From an uncultured Collinsella sp. (GTDB taxonomy: Bacteria; Actinomycetota; Coriobacteriia; Coriobacteriales; Coriobacteriaceae): a DNA stretch of 64,000 nucleotides. Positions 25,801 through 35,591 of the stretch are shown in pieces. The position numbers and the translations under genes were made by a program. Each line of letters opens with the position of its first letter. Positions within the stretch are counted from its first letter, which is position 1. The DNA lies in the NCBI GenBank assembly GCA_934646815.1, contig CAKUEW010000001.1, positions 186,001 to 250,000 of the forward strand, in the 5' to 3' direction. The notes below the pieces were generated by a model. The model had not been told where the DNA came from. It ran no database searches and saw only the letters and a program-made list of their open reading frames with translations.

Positions 25801-25957
25801 GAGGTCGTTGGGTTTTAGCACGACATAGCCGCATGTTTCTAGGGCATGCCTGTGCTGCATTCTGCTGAATAACCTGATATTGCACGGTATTTGACCTCGA
25901 AGTGACTTGCAACTGACCGATGTTCTAACTAGCTACCAAGGGCGAAAGGAAACAGCC

Positions 25958-27184
<1,227 letters not shown>

Positions 27185-27337
27185 CGCCTCCTTCCTTTGG
27201 TATCCGCGCGGCCCATCCGCGTGATACATAACGGGCGCACGGGGTCCCTACCTTTCGTTATGCTTGCTGACACTTCTTAACATCGGTGGCCCCTACGTTC
27301 CGCCCGCATATATGACGCCGCACCTGCGGCTGAGTCC

Positions 27338-27372
27338 GAGCCCCGCCGGGGTTGTCCGGCGGGGCTCTTTCT
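27338..27372 (+). terminator. Terminator between argG and the 56-aa ORF
   Basis: 12-bp perfect stem GAGCCCCGCCGG/CCGGCGGGGCTC with a 6-base loop, followed by TTTCT. Confidence 0.85.
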
Positions 27373-27431
27373 ATCTGAATCGTCTGATGTGCATGTCTGT
27401 GAACCTCTGCACTATATAAGGAGTCATTTCT

Positions 27432-27602
27432 ATGTTTAACGCTATCGCACACGCTTTGCTTTCCCTTGCTCCCGAGCTCAACGTCGCCAAGGTGGAGGAG
27501 GTGCCCACGAGCCTGAAGGCTTGGATCGACGGTTCGCAGAGCAACGGCTGGAGGGAGTCGATGGGCGCCAAGTGCCAGGTGCGTCACTTCTTTGCGAACT
27601 AG
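27432..27602 (+). CDS. Unrecognised 56-aa protein between argG and argH
   Basis: ATG 27432 has AAGGAG eight bases upstream and the frame ends in TAG after 56 codons with codon use like the neighbours. Residues about 1-20 are a mildly hydrophobic helix (FNAIAHALLSLAPELNVAKV); the rest is polar with two Trp, one Cys and a C-terminal RHFFAN. No signal peptide or recognised family. It has its own upstream terminator and an AT-rich stretch (CACTATATAAGG) that could be a promoter. It is too short for ordinary ORF cut-offs and may be missed by annotation. Confidence 0.5.
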   Translation: MFNAIAHALLSLAPELNVAKVEEVPTSLKAWIDGSQSNGWRESMGAKCQVRHFFAN

Positions 27603-27724
27603 CATATCGACCTCGTACTTGGCGGGGAGATGTGTAAAACTAGCGGTTGAAAAATCGCTTTAGCGTCATGGCGCATGGCTATTGGGCGCCGGTGTTTTGG
27701 TATTCGATGAAAGGGGACGGTCCC

Positions 27725-29155
27725 ATGGCTCTTTGGGGTGGTCGTTTTGAGGCGGGCGTGGCCGAGGTCACGCAGGAGTTTGGCGCGTCGCTGCCGGTTG
27801 ACAAGCATCTCTATAAGCAGGATATCGCGGGCTCTAAGGCGCACGCCAAGATGCTTGCCGCCCAGGGCATCATTAGCGACGAGGACGAGCAGGCAATCGC
27901 CGAGGGACTGACCGCCATCGAGCAGGATATCGATGCGGGCAACTTTTCCTTCGATATCAACGACGAGGATATTCATATGTCCATCGAGAGCGAGCTGACG
28001 CGCCGCATCGGCGAGGCGGGCAAGCGCCTGCACACTGGTCGCTCGCGCAACGATCAGGTGGCCACCGACACACGCCTGGGCGTCAAGGCGCTCGCCAAGG
28101 AGCTCATGGAGGCCAATCTGGAGCTGCGTCACGTTTTGGTTGAGACTGCCAAGAAGTACGACCGCGTGATTCTGCCCGGTTATACGCATATGCAGCATGC
28201 CCAGCCGGTGCTGCTGTCGCATCATCTGCTGGCGTATTCGTGGATGTTCGCGCGTGACTTTACGCGCCTGAACGCCGCTTTCGACGCTGCAGACAACTGC
28301 CCCCTGGGCGCTGCGGCCCTTGCCGGCACCAGCTATCCGCTCGATCGCCAGATGACGGCGGCCGAGCTTGGCTTTGCGGGCGTGATCCCCAATTCGCTCG
28401 ATGCCGTGTCCGACCGCGACTTTTTGCTCGACCTGCACTACGCCGGTTCGGTTATGGCCATGCACCTCTCGCGCCTGTCCGAGGAGATCGTGCTGTGGTC
28501 GAGCTCGGAGTTTGGGTTCATTACGCTTTCTGATTCGTACTCCACCGGCTCGTCCATCATGCCGCAAAAGAAGAATCCCGATTTTGCCGAGCTCATCCGC
28601 GGCAAGAGCGGCCGCGTGTACGGCAACCTGGTGCAGCTGCTCGTGACCATGAAAGGTCTGCCGCTGGCCTATAACAAGGACCTGCAGGAGGACAAGGAGG
28701 GCGCGCTCGATACGGCCCATACGCTTATGCAGTGCCTGTCCGTTATGGCCGGCATGATCTCGACCTGGACTGTTAACGAGGGCGCCATGGCACGCGAGTG
28801 TGGGGTGGGCCACCTGGCCGCCACTGACGTTGCCGACTATCTGGCCAAGCGCGGCCTGCCGTTCCGCGAGGCACACGCCGTGGTGGGCCACCTGGTGCTG
28901 ATGTGCGAAAAGCGCCGCTGTAATCTTGAGGATCTGCCGTTTGAGGTGTTTCAGGAGGCCAGCCCGCTCTTTGACCGCGATATTACCGAGGCGCTTGATA
29001 TTCCGTCGATTGTTGCCGCACGTACGACCGAGGGCGGTACTGCGCCCGCTGCCGTTGCGGTGCAGCTTGAGCGTGCCGAGGCGCAGCTTTCGTCTGACGA
29101 GGACGTGTTTGGTTCGTTGACCAAGGTTGTCGAGATGGGCCATGGGGCAAACTAG
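27725..29155 (+). CDS. argH: Argininosuccinate lyase
   Basis: Cleaves argininosuccinate to arginine and fumarate; 476 aa. Fumarase/aspartase-superfamily signature SSIMPQKKNPDFAELIRGKS near residue 280, N-terminal LWGGRFE, and THMQHAQPVLLSHHLLAY near 160. ATG 27725 is preceded by AAAGGGG. Together with argG it completes the last two steps of arginine synthesis. A terminator follows. Confidence 0.97.
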   Translation: MALWGGRFEAGVAEVTQEFGASLPVDKHLYKQDIAGSKAHAKMLAAQGIISDEDEQAIAEGLTAIEQDIDAGNFSFDINDEDIHMSIESELTRRIGEAGKRLHTGRSRNDQVATDTRLGVKALAKELMEANLELRHVLVETAKKYDRVILPGYTHMQHAQPVLLSHHLLAYSWMFARDFTRLNAAFDAADNCPLGAAALAGTSYPLDRQMTAAELGFAGVIPNSLDAVSDRDFLLDLHYAGSVMAMHLSRLSEEIVLWSSSEFGFITLSDSYSTGSSIMPQKKNPDFAELIRGKSGRVYGNLVQLLVTMKGLPLAYNKDLQEDKEGALDTAHTLMQCLSVMAGMISTWTVNEGAMARECGVGHLAATDVADYLAKRGLPFREAHAVVGHLVLMCEKRRCNLEDLPFEVFQEASPLFDRDITEALDIPSIVAARTTEGGTAPAAVAVQLERAEAQLSSDEDVFGSLTKVVEMGHGAN

Positions 29156-29205
29156 GGCTTAATCGGCACGATACCTGCTGTTTCTTGCTAAATCGTTTTG
29201 CTTTT

Positions 29206-29238
29206 ACGGGCGCTTGCTGATGCGGGCGCCCGTTTTTG
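29206..29238 (+). terminator. Terminator after argH
   Basis: ACGGGCGC/GCGCCCGT stem followed by five T. The remaining bases to 29538 hold no ORF of note; they contain the ndk promoter. Confidence 0.9.
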
Positions 29239-29446
29239 TTGCCATAGGGGAAGAGCTTGTCGAGAACTTTTGAAGGACCTTTGGGCAGGTTGTGAAGGAC
29301 TTACGCTCACGGGCGGCAACCGACCGCCCACTCTGTTCGTTAAGGTCTGTAGCTGGGCAGATGGTACTCTAGTCGAGCTTCGAAACAGAAGTGACACATA
29401 TGGAGCGCTTCAATAAATAATAACGCTTCAATAGACGGCTCAGTGT

Positions 29447-29474
29447 TTAACTGCAGCAAAAACTCTGTTACGAT
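29447..29474 (+). promoter_or_regulatory. Candidate ndk promoter
   Basis: TTAACT, 16-base spacer, TACGAT, 65 bases before the ndk start, in an AT-rich stretch. Confidence 0.4.
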
Positions 29475-29538
29475 GCAGTCCAGGCGTTGCCGGAATGGGA
29501 CTTTGGCACGCGCGAGAACCAACTTGAAAGGCTACATT

Positions 29539-29943
29539 ATGGCTATCGAGAAGACCTTCATCATGATTAAGCCCGACGCCGTTCGCGATCGCAAGATCGG
29601 CGAGATTGTTGCCCGCATTGAGCGCAGCGGTCTTGTTATCGAGCGCATGGAGATGACCACCCTTGATCGCGCAACGGTCGAGGAGCACTATGCCCACCTC
29701 AACGACAAGCCTTTCTTTGGCAACCTGTGCGACTTTATGACCAGCGGTCCGGTCGTCAAGATGGTCGTTTCCGGTCTTTCCGCCGTCGCTAAGATGCGCA
29801 CCCTCATGGGTGCCACCAACCCGCTTGAGGCTGCTCCTGGCACCATCCGTGGCGACTTTGCCACCGATGTCAATGCCAACGTGATCCACGGCTCCGACTG
29901 CCTGGAGAACGCCGAGATCGAGATCAAGCGTTTCTTTGGCTAA
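29539..29943 (+). CDS. ndk: Nucleoside diphosphate kinase
   Basis: Transfers gamma-phosphate among nucleotides through a phospho-His; 134 aa. The active His is in NVIHGSDCLENAEIE, near residue 115; N-terminal TFIMIKPDAVRDRKIGEI is typical. ATG 29539 has GAAAGG upstream; the earlier in-frame ATG at 29443 is spurious. Confidence 0.96.
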   Translation: MAIEKTFIMIKPDAVRDRKIGEIVARIERSGLVIERMEMTTLDRATVEEHYAHLNDKPFFGNLCDFMTSGPVVKMVVSGLSAVAKMRTLMGATNPLEAAPGTIRGDFATDVNANVIHGSDCLENAEIEIKRFFG

Positions 29944-29981
29944 ACCAGCTTTGACTCCTTAAAGCTGTTAGCGTGTGGCTT

Positions 29982-30016
29982 GGGCGCCGCGGAACTCCAT
30001 CCGCGGCGCCCTTTTT
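29982..30016 (+). terminator. Terminator after ndk
   Basis: GGGCGCCGCGG/CCGCGGCGCCC stem, 8-base loop, five T. Confidence 0.93.
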
Positions 30017-30022
30017 GTCTCG

Positions 30023-30108
30023 GTAGATTTTTGGGACATGCCTAGAAATCTACCTTTCGCGATCAGCGCGATACGAGGTAGATTTCTAGGCATGTCCCAA
30101 AAATCTAC
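30023..30108. repeat. Palindrome family B, full copy
   Basis: Perfect 32-bp arms at 30023-30054 and 30077-30108 (left begins GTAGATTTTTGGGACATG) with a 22-base loop that has its own CGCGATCAGCGCG dyad. Sits between the ndk and rpiB terminators. A half copy is at 7971-7986. Confidence 0.95.
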
Positions 30109-30111
30109 TAA

Positions 30112-30146
30112 GGGGCCCGCTCGGATGTGTGTTCCGAGCGGGTCCC
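30112..30146 (-). terminator. Hairpin after rpiB
   Basis: GGGCCCGCTCGGA/TCCGAGCGGGTCCC stem (one mismatch) between the converging ndk and rpiB genes; little T-run. Confidence 0.6.
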
Positions 30147-30174
30147 TTGCTGCTGGCTTGTGGCGTTGGATGCC

Positions 30175-30642
30175 TTAGGCCTCGTCGACGACCTTGAGGC
30201 CGCGGGTCTGGTCGATCTCGTTGAGCAGGTTGACGCGGCGCTCGTGACGGCCGCCCTCAAACTCGGCGTCGAGCCATTCGTCAACAATCATCTTGGCGAG
30301 CTCGGAGCCAACGACGCGGGCGCCAAAGGCGAGCACGTTGGTGTTGTTGTGCATGCGTGAAAGCTTGGCGCTAAAGGGCTCGGAGCACACGACAGCGCGA
30401 ACGCCCTCGACCTTGTTGGCGGCAAGGCTAATGCCCACACCGGTGCCGCAGATCAGAATGCCCAGATCGACATCGCCGCTGGCAACAGCCTTGCCCACCT
30501 TGTAGCCGGCGATGGGGTAGTCAAAGCTCTCGGAGGTGTCGGTGCCAAAGTTCACGACCTCGCAGCCGCGCTCCTTCAGGTGCTCGGAGATGATGTTCTT
30601 GAGCTCGACGGCGGCGTGGTCGTTACCGATACCGATCTTCAT
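30175..30642 (-). CDS. rpiB: Ribose-5-phosphate isomerase B
   Basis: Interconverts ribose-5-P and ribulose-5-P (RpiB/LacAB fold), 155 aa. Motifs: IGNDHAAVELK at the N-terminus, DYPIAGYKVGKAVASGD, catalytic Cys in ILICGTGVGISLAANK near residue 67, and HNNTNVLAFGARV. ATG 30642 has GAGAGG upstream; the open frame to 30771 is not supported. Confidence 0.95.
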   Translation of the reverse strand: MKIGIGNDHAAVELKNIISEHLKERGCEVVNFGTDTSESFDYPIAGYKVGKAVASGDVDLGILICGTGVGISLAANKVEGVRAVVCSEPFSAKLSRMHNNTNVLAFGARVVGSELAKMIVDEWLDAEFEGGRHERRVNLLNEIDQTRGLKVVDEA

Positions 30643-30912
30643 GGATGGTTCCTCTCTGGTCCGTGCGGTGGAATTGCTAAAGGTTTTTACCGCGTTCGAC
30701 TGCATGATAGCGCGACTTTTGCCTAAACGCTCGAGCGTTTTTTGGTCAAACGGTTTAGCAATTATCATCATCAGCTCATCACGAAATGTGCCGCCAGTTT
30801 GCTCCTTGTCGCCGTCTGCCAGAACCTGGGTTGCAGATTATTGCGCCTTGGTATCAAATGAAGGGGTTATATCTGTATAAGAACCACCTTGTTATGTGCG
30901 CAGGAGACACTT

Positions 30913-32235
30913 ATGCCTACTGATTCCATCCGCGATACTGCGTTTTGTGACGTTTTGAACCGCGAGCTTGTCTGTGCGCTCGGTTGTACCGAGCCCATCG
31001 CCGTTGCCTATGCGGCGGCGCTGGCAAGGCAGACGCTGGGCTGCGAACCCGAGCATATGGATGTCGCCTGCTCGGGCAATATCATCAAGAACGTGAAGAG
31101 CGTGACCGTGCCCAACTCGGGCGGCATGCATGGCATTGAGGCCGCGGCGGTGCTGGGCGCCGTGGGCGGCGATGCCAAAAGCGCGCTCGAGGTGCTCGAG
31201 AGCGTGGGTGACGCGGATCGCGCTCGTGTGACCGAGCTGCTTGCCGACGTGAGCTATTGCGATGTCTCGCTTGTCGAGGACGTTCCCAATCTGTATATAA
31301 AGGTGACTGCCGCGGCCGAGGGACATACTGCGGTCGTTGAGATCACCGACCATCATACCAATGTGACCTGCCATACGCTGGACGGTGTTCCGGTGTGCGG
31401 CAAATCGGCGGGGGAGTGTGCCGCCTGCGCCGAGCGCGTGGTGGCCGAGCGCGAGGCAGATAGCGCCGACACGCCCATGAGCATCGAGTCCATCATCGAC
31501 TTTATCGAGGATGGGGATATCGAGGGTGCCCGTGCTGCCGTCGAACGTCAGATTGAGCTGAACGGCGCCATTAGTGCTGAGGGCTTGGCTCACGCCTGGG
31601 GTGCCGAGGTGGGCCGCACGCTGCTGGGTGCGCGTGCCGATGACGTTGCCTGCCGCGCCCGCGCCCGCGCAGCAGCCGGATCCGATGCCCGCATGAATGG
31701 CTGCGCCTTGCCGGTCGCCATTGTGTGCGGCTCGGGCAATCAGGGCATCACCTGCGCGCTGCCCGTTATGGAATATGCCGAGTACCTGCGCTGCGATCAC
31801 GAGCGCCTGGTGCGCGCCGTGATGCTGTCCGACCTCATTGCCGTGCACATTAAGAGCTACATTGGTGCGCTGTCTGCGTTTTGTGGCGCCATCTGTGCTG
31901 CGTGTGGCGCCGGTGCCGCCATTACCTGGCTGTGCGGCGGTACGCGTGAGCAGATTGGGGCGACCGTCTCCAACACGCTCGGCAACGTGGGCGGCATCGT
32001 GTGCGACGGCGCCAAGGCAAGCTGTGCCGCCAAGATTTCGGCGGCCGTCGACGCGGCGATTTTGGGCCATGATATGGCTATGCAGGGCCGCGGCTTCCGT
32101 GCCGGCGAGGGCCTGATTCAGGACACCGTCGAGCAGACGATTGCCAGCATGGGCTACGTGGGCCGCGTAGGAATGAAGGATACTGACGTCGAAATCCTCA
32201 ACATCATGATCGGAAAAATTCGTGTCGACTGCTAG
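30913..32235 (+). CDS. cyuA: L-cysteine desulfidase / serine dehydratase alpha-like protein (CyuA/YhaM, UPF0597)
   Basis: [4Fe-4S] enzyme of the UPF0597 family; characterised relatives convert L-cysteine to pyruvate, ammonia and sulfide. 440 aa. Conserved Cys sites appear in LVCALGCTEPIAVAYAAA (N-terminus), CGSGNQGITCALPV (about 275), FCGAICAACGAGAA (about 325) and VCDGAKASCAAK (about 375). ATG 30913 has AGGAG six bases upstream. The gene stands alone. Cysteine preference over serine is taken from the family, not visible in sequence. Confidence 0.87.
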   Translation: MPTDSIRDTAFCDVLNRELVCALGCTEPIAVAYAAALARQTLGCEPEHMDVACSGNIIKNVKSVTVPNSGGMHGIEAAAVLGAVGGDAKSALEVLESVGDADRARVTELLADVSYCDVSLVEDVPNLYIKVTAAAEGHTAVVEITDHHTNVTCHTLDGVPVCGKSAGECAACAERVVAEREADSADTPMSIESIIDFIEDGDIEGARAAVERQIELNGAISAEGLAHAWGAEVGRTLLGARADDVACRARARAAAGSDARMNGCALPVAIVCGSGNQGITCALPVMEYAEYLRCDHERLVRAVMLSDLIAVHIKSYIGALSAFCGAICAACGAGAAITWLCGGTREQIGATVSNTLGNVGGIVCDGAKASCAAKISAAVDAAILGHDMAMQGRGFRAGEGLIQDTVEQTIASMGYVGRVGMKDTDVEILNIMIGKIRVDC

Positions 32236-32240
32236 TAAAT

Positions 32241-32307
32241 AAGTTGCGGTGAGATAGTTCCTAGATTGCCCTGCGGGGGCTCAAACAGGAACTATTTCAC
32301 CGCAACT
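32241..32307. repeat. Palindrome family A, copy 3
   Basis: Arms AGTTGCGGTGAGATAGTTCC... and its near-complement at 32287-32307, one mismatch. Between converging cyuA and the HAD gene. Confidence 0.92.
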
Positions 32308-32326
32308 GCGTTTGGAGCTCTGACGC

Positions 32327-33085
32327 CTACGACAGTTCGTCGGCTACTTGGTGCTCGTAGAAGGCTTCGATGACGGCGTTGAAATCGCGCGCGAAGTCTT
32401 CCATGGTTCCGCGCCAGGTGGCACGGCTGGGCTTGCCCTGACCCACATAGGCGGTTTGGATGCCGCAGTCGGGGCTGGGGAAGTCGCGCTTGGGGTCGTT
32501 GCCCACCATCAGCACCTCGTGCGGCTCGAGTCCCATAACCTGCAGCTGCTCAAGATAGTACGTGGCATCGGGCTTGCAGCGGGTGGCGTTGCCCATGTGT
32601 GTCACCAGCTCAAAGGGCGCATCGGTCAGCTCGCCCCAGCCCATACGGCACTCGATGGCGCCCTGGGGAAAACTGGGATTGGTGAACAGCGCGCAGCGCA
32701 GGCCCGCGTCGTGCACGGCCTCAAGCGCGGCATGAGCCCCTGGCATGGGCTTGGCGGCAATGGCATCGTCGTTTTTGCTCGGCAAAACCTCGTAGTCGTA
32801 ATAGGAGAATGCCTCGGCAATCACGGGATCCGAAAGGCGTACGCCGCACCGGCGCTCAACCTCTCGGCTGTAAAACTCATAATTGGTAATGTTGTCCGTG
32901 CCGCTTCGACGGTTGGCGTTGAGGTCTACCAAGATGGTACCGAGTCGCGCCATCGTGCCGCCGCGGCTGCGTCGGCCGATATCTGCGAGCATCGACGATA
33001 CATCCTTAAAATAGCGGAGGATAAACGCATTGAGGTTGATGCTAAGAAGCGTTTCGTCCATATCGAAAACGACAGCTTTGAGCAC
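32327..33085 (-). CDS. HAD-superfamily hydrolase, type IA-like
   Basis: 252 aa. Motif I VVFDMDETLLSI at residue about 5, motif II FTNPSF near 145, motif III Lys in TRCKPDATYY near 180, motif IV VGNDPKRDF near 205. An alpha-helical cap lies between motifs I and II. GTG 33085 is chosen (AGAAAGG seven bases upstream); ahead of it the frame is open but unsupported. Substrate unknown. Confidence 0.82.
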   Translation of the reverse strand: MLKAVVFDMDETLLSINLNAFILRYFKDVSSMLADIGRRSRGGTMARLGTILVDLNANRRSGTDNITNYEFYSREVERRCGVRLSDPVIAEAFSYYDYEVLPSKNDDAIAAKPMPGAHAALEAVHDAGLRCALFTNPSFPQGAIECRMGWGELTDAPFELVTHMGNATRCKPDATYYLEQLQVMGLEPHEVLMVGNDPKRDFPSPDCGIQTAYVGQGKPSRATWRGTMEDFARDFNAVIEAFYEHQVADELS

Positions 33086-33400
33086 GCGGACACCTTTCTC
33101 GTAACATATGTCCAAAAGATTCGGCTCCGGATACTTTACCCCAAAGGTGTATAGGCAAACTGCTTATCGTCAAGTTGCGAACGGACGCGCCACAAGTTTG
33201 CGAAAAAGTCTCCATACGAGTAAAAAAACGCAGTTCACGCTTGAAATCGAAGTCAATTCCCCGTAACCTATACGAACGTGATTGCATAAGCATCACATTA
33301 GTATCTGTCGGCTCCCGAGTGTTCCTAAACGTTGTGTGCTTGTCGCACCCTTCTGTAGGTCCTAGCAATCGGGGCCCCGTAGTTCGAAAGGGGTCCACCT
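33086..33400. other. 315-base gap between the HAD gene and rpsA
   Basis: AT-richer than surroundings, no ORF of note. Probably holds divergent promoters (for example CCTATACG near 33270) but none has a convincing -35/-10 pair. The rpsA ribosome site GAAAGGGG lies at its end. Confidence 0.6.
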
Positions 33401-34567
33401 TTGAGTGAGATTCAGAACTCGTCCATTTTCTCTCTTGACGATGTCAACGAGGAGGAGATGAACAACCTCATCGACGGTACGATTACCGACTTTGATGAGG
33501 GCGATCTCGTTAACGGCACTGTCGTTAAGATCGAGCATGACGAGGTGCTCGTTGACATCGGATTCAAGTCCGAGGGCGTTATCCCGGTCCGCGAGCTGTC
33601 CATCCGCAAGGACGCTAACCCTGCAGACATCGTTGCACTCGGTGATCCCATCGAGGCTCTGGTTCTCCAGAAGGAGGACAAGGACGGTCGTCTGGTCCTG
33701 TCCAAGAAGCGTGCCGAGTACGAGCGTGCTTGGAACCGCATCGAGGAGAAGTTCAACTCCGGCGAGAACGTCGAGGGCGAGGTTATCGAGGTTGTCAAGG
33801 GCGGCCTGATCCTCGACATCGGCCTGCGTGGCTTCCTGCCCGCTTCCCTCGTCGACCTTCGTCGCGTCAAGGACCTCACCTCCTACATGGGCACCCGCAT
33901 CGAGGCCCGCGTCATCGAGATGGACCGCAACCGCAACAACGTCGTGCTCTCCCGTCGCGTCGTGCTCGAGGAGTCCCGTAAGGCCGAGCGCTCCGAGATC
34001 CTGTCCAAGCTCAAGTCTGGCATGCGTCTCCAGGGCACCGTTTCCTCCATCGTCGACTTCGGCGCCTTCGTCGACCTCGGCGGTATCGACGGCCTCATCC
34101 ACATCTCCGAGCTCTCCTGGAACCACGTCAACCATCCTTCCGAGGTTGTCAAGGTCGGCCAGGAGGTCGAGGTCGAGGTTCTCGACGTCGATCTCAACCG
34201 CGAGCGCATCTCCCTGGGTCTCAAGCAGACCACCGAGGATCCGTGGCGCGCACTGGTCAAGAAGTACCCCGTCGGCGCTATCGTCGAGGGCACTGTGACC
34301 AAGCTTGTCCCGTTCGGCGCTTTCGTCGACCTGGGCGAGGGTATCGAGGGCCTGGTGCACATCTCCGAGATGGCCAACAAGCACGTCGATCAGCCTTCTC
34401 AGGTCACCCACGTGGGCGACAAGGTTCAGGTCAAGGTCATGGAGATCGACCTCGACCGTCGTCGTATCTCCCTGTCCATGAAGTCCGCTGCTGAGACTCT
34501 GGGCGTCGAGATCGAGGTTACCCCGCTGCCTTCCGAGAAGAAGGACGAGGAGACCGACGCCGAGTAA
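33401..34567 (+). CDS. rpsA: 30S ribosomal protein S1
   Basis: RNA-binding ribosomal protein that helps mRNA binding, 388 aa, TTG start with GAAAGGGG upstream. Four S1 OB-fold domains: about residues 35-105, 120-185, 205-275 and 290-360; the last two carry VDFGAFVDLGGIDGLIHISE and VPFGAFVDLGEGIEGLVHIS. Four domains instead of the six of proteobacteria is normal for actinobacteria. C-terminus is acidic. Highly biased codon use. Confidence 0.96.
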   Translation: MSEIQNSSIFSLDDVNEEEMNNLIDGTITDFDEGDLVNGTVVKIEHDEVLVDIGFKSEGVIPVRELSIRKDANPADIVALGDPIEALVLQKEDKDGRLVLSKKRAEYERAWNRIEEKFNSGENVEGEVIEVVKGGLILDIGLRGFLPASLVDLRRVKDLTSYMGTRIEARVIEMDRNRNNVVLSRRVVLEESRKAERSEILSKLKSGMRLQGTVSSIVDFGAFVDLGGIDGLIHISELSWNHVNHPSEVVKVGQEVEVEVLDVDLNRERISLGLKQTTEDPWRALVKKYPVGAIVEGTVTKLVPFGAFVDLGEGIEGLVHISEMANKHVDQPSQVTHVGDKVQVKVMEIDLDRRRISLSMKSAAETLGVEIEVTPLPSEKKDEETDAE

Positions 34568-34591
34568 ATCGGTTTGACGATCACTTGTTTT

Positions 34592-34626
34592 AAGGGATCC
34601 GCCTGTAATGGGTGGGTCCCTTTTTT
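34592..34626 (+). terminator. Terminator after rpsA
   Basis: 10-bp stem (GGGATCCGCC with GGGTGGGTCCC, two G-T pairs) then six T. Confidence 0.92.
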
Positions 34627-34901
34627 GTTGAGAATGCGCCGCTTGTGGCTCATGATTCATCATGTGAGCCGCTCGCTCGCTATTGATTTTTCGGCATGAA
34701 AAAATGCCGACATCCCGCCTCGGGGAGGAGGCGGGAACGCACCGAGTAGACGGAGGGGTGCGGAGCGCGGTCGCGTCTCGACTGACGACGTTGCCCATCG
34801 ACGGGACTATTGTAGCGCATGGGCGGTTCTTGGTTTATCGTGTCGAGCGCTTGCGTTGTGTCACCGTATGTGGTGGCGGTGTGCTACACTCTTGCACTGC
34901 T
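34627..34901. other. Hairpin-rich gap upstream of rnpB
   Basis: No ORF. Contains three further hairpins: GGCTCA..TGAGCC around 34647-34673, CGGCATGAAAAAATGCCG near 34691-34708, and CCCGCCTCGGGGAGGAGGCGGG just after. A TACACT -10 at 34885-34890 is probably the rnpB promoter; no good -35 is visible. Confidence 0.5.
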
Positions 34902-35257
34902 GAGTGGGTCAGACGGTCGCGCGATGTGCTGCTTGCAGTACGCGTGAGGAAAGTCCGGGCTCCAGAGGGCGGGATGCCGGCTAACGGCCGGGCGGAGTGA
35001 TCCGACGGAAAGCGCCGCAGAAAAGAAGACTCCCACCTGCGCCGCAAGGCGTAAAGGGAAAAGCTGAAACGGTGGTGTAAGAGACCACCAGCGTCGTGGC
35101 AACACGGCGGCTTGGCAAGCCCCATCCGGAGCAAGCGCGAATAGGAACGCTATGGGCCGGCCCGGTCCGCGTTCGGGTAGCGTGCGTGGAACTGCACGGT
35201 AACGTGCAGACAAGATAAATGACCGTTCACGACAGAACCCGGCTTATAGGCCCACTC
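34902..35257 (+). ncRNA. rnpB: RNase P RNA (class A)
   Basis: Catalytic RNA that matures tRNA 5' ends. Conserved blocks are in order: terminal P1 stem GAGTGGG/CCCACTC (34902 and 35251), GAGGAAAGTCCGGGCTCC (P4 side), the CAGAAAAGAAGACTC-type region, GGTAAGAG-like segments in AAACGGTGGTGTAAGAGACCACC (in part), and the closing ACAGAACCCGGCTTATAGG. Length about 356 bases fits type A. Ends fixed by the P1 stem. Confidence 0.96.
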
Positions 35258-35276
35258 GGCACTTTGTTGACGCTGC

Positions 35277-35375
35277 GAACCCGTCAGCGCGGTAATCTGC
35301 CTTTCAAGCCTTCGGGCATGACCAAAAGGTCAATGCCCTCGTCTTTCAAGGCACCTTGCTCGCGCTGACGGGTTC
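35277..35375. repeat. Palindrome E1 downstream of rnpB
   Basis: Perfect outer 15-bp arms GAACCCGTCAGCGCG/CGCGCTGACGGGTTC with nested inner arms TGCCTTTCAAG/CTTTCAAGGCA and ATGACC/GGTCA. No T-run. Confidence 0.9.
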
Positions 35376-35382
35376 TCTTTGC

Positions 35383-35480
35383 GACGGCGTCAGCTGGCCG
35401 ATTTGGCGCTCATTCGTCGGTCGCCGCCATAAGGCGTGCTCCCTCCTCTTTCGGGCCAAATCGACTCAGCTGACGCCGTC
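35383..35480. repeat. Palindrome E2, in tandem with E1
   Basis: Perfect outer 14-bp arms GACGGCGTCAGCTG/CAGCTGACGCCGTC with inner GATTTGGC/GCCAAATC. Starts 8 bases after E1. The rest to 35591 holds only the next gene's leader. Confidence 0.9.
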
Positions 35481-35591
35481 TCGCTGTTGGTGACGGAGTC
35501 ATCGGCGTTGCCGTTCTTTTACCGGGGTTATCGGTATGTCATTTGCCGTATTATTGAGGCTGTTTGTTGCTTTTCTTGGGTTTGAGGGGCT

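Noticed and set aside
34627..34901. Additional small RNA gene before rnpB
   Set aside because: Three hairpins are present but no clear promoter/terminator pair or known family; kept only as a described gap.
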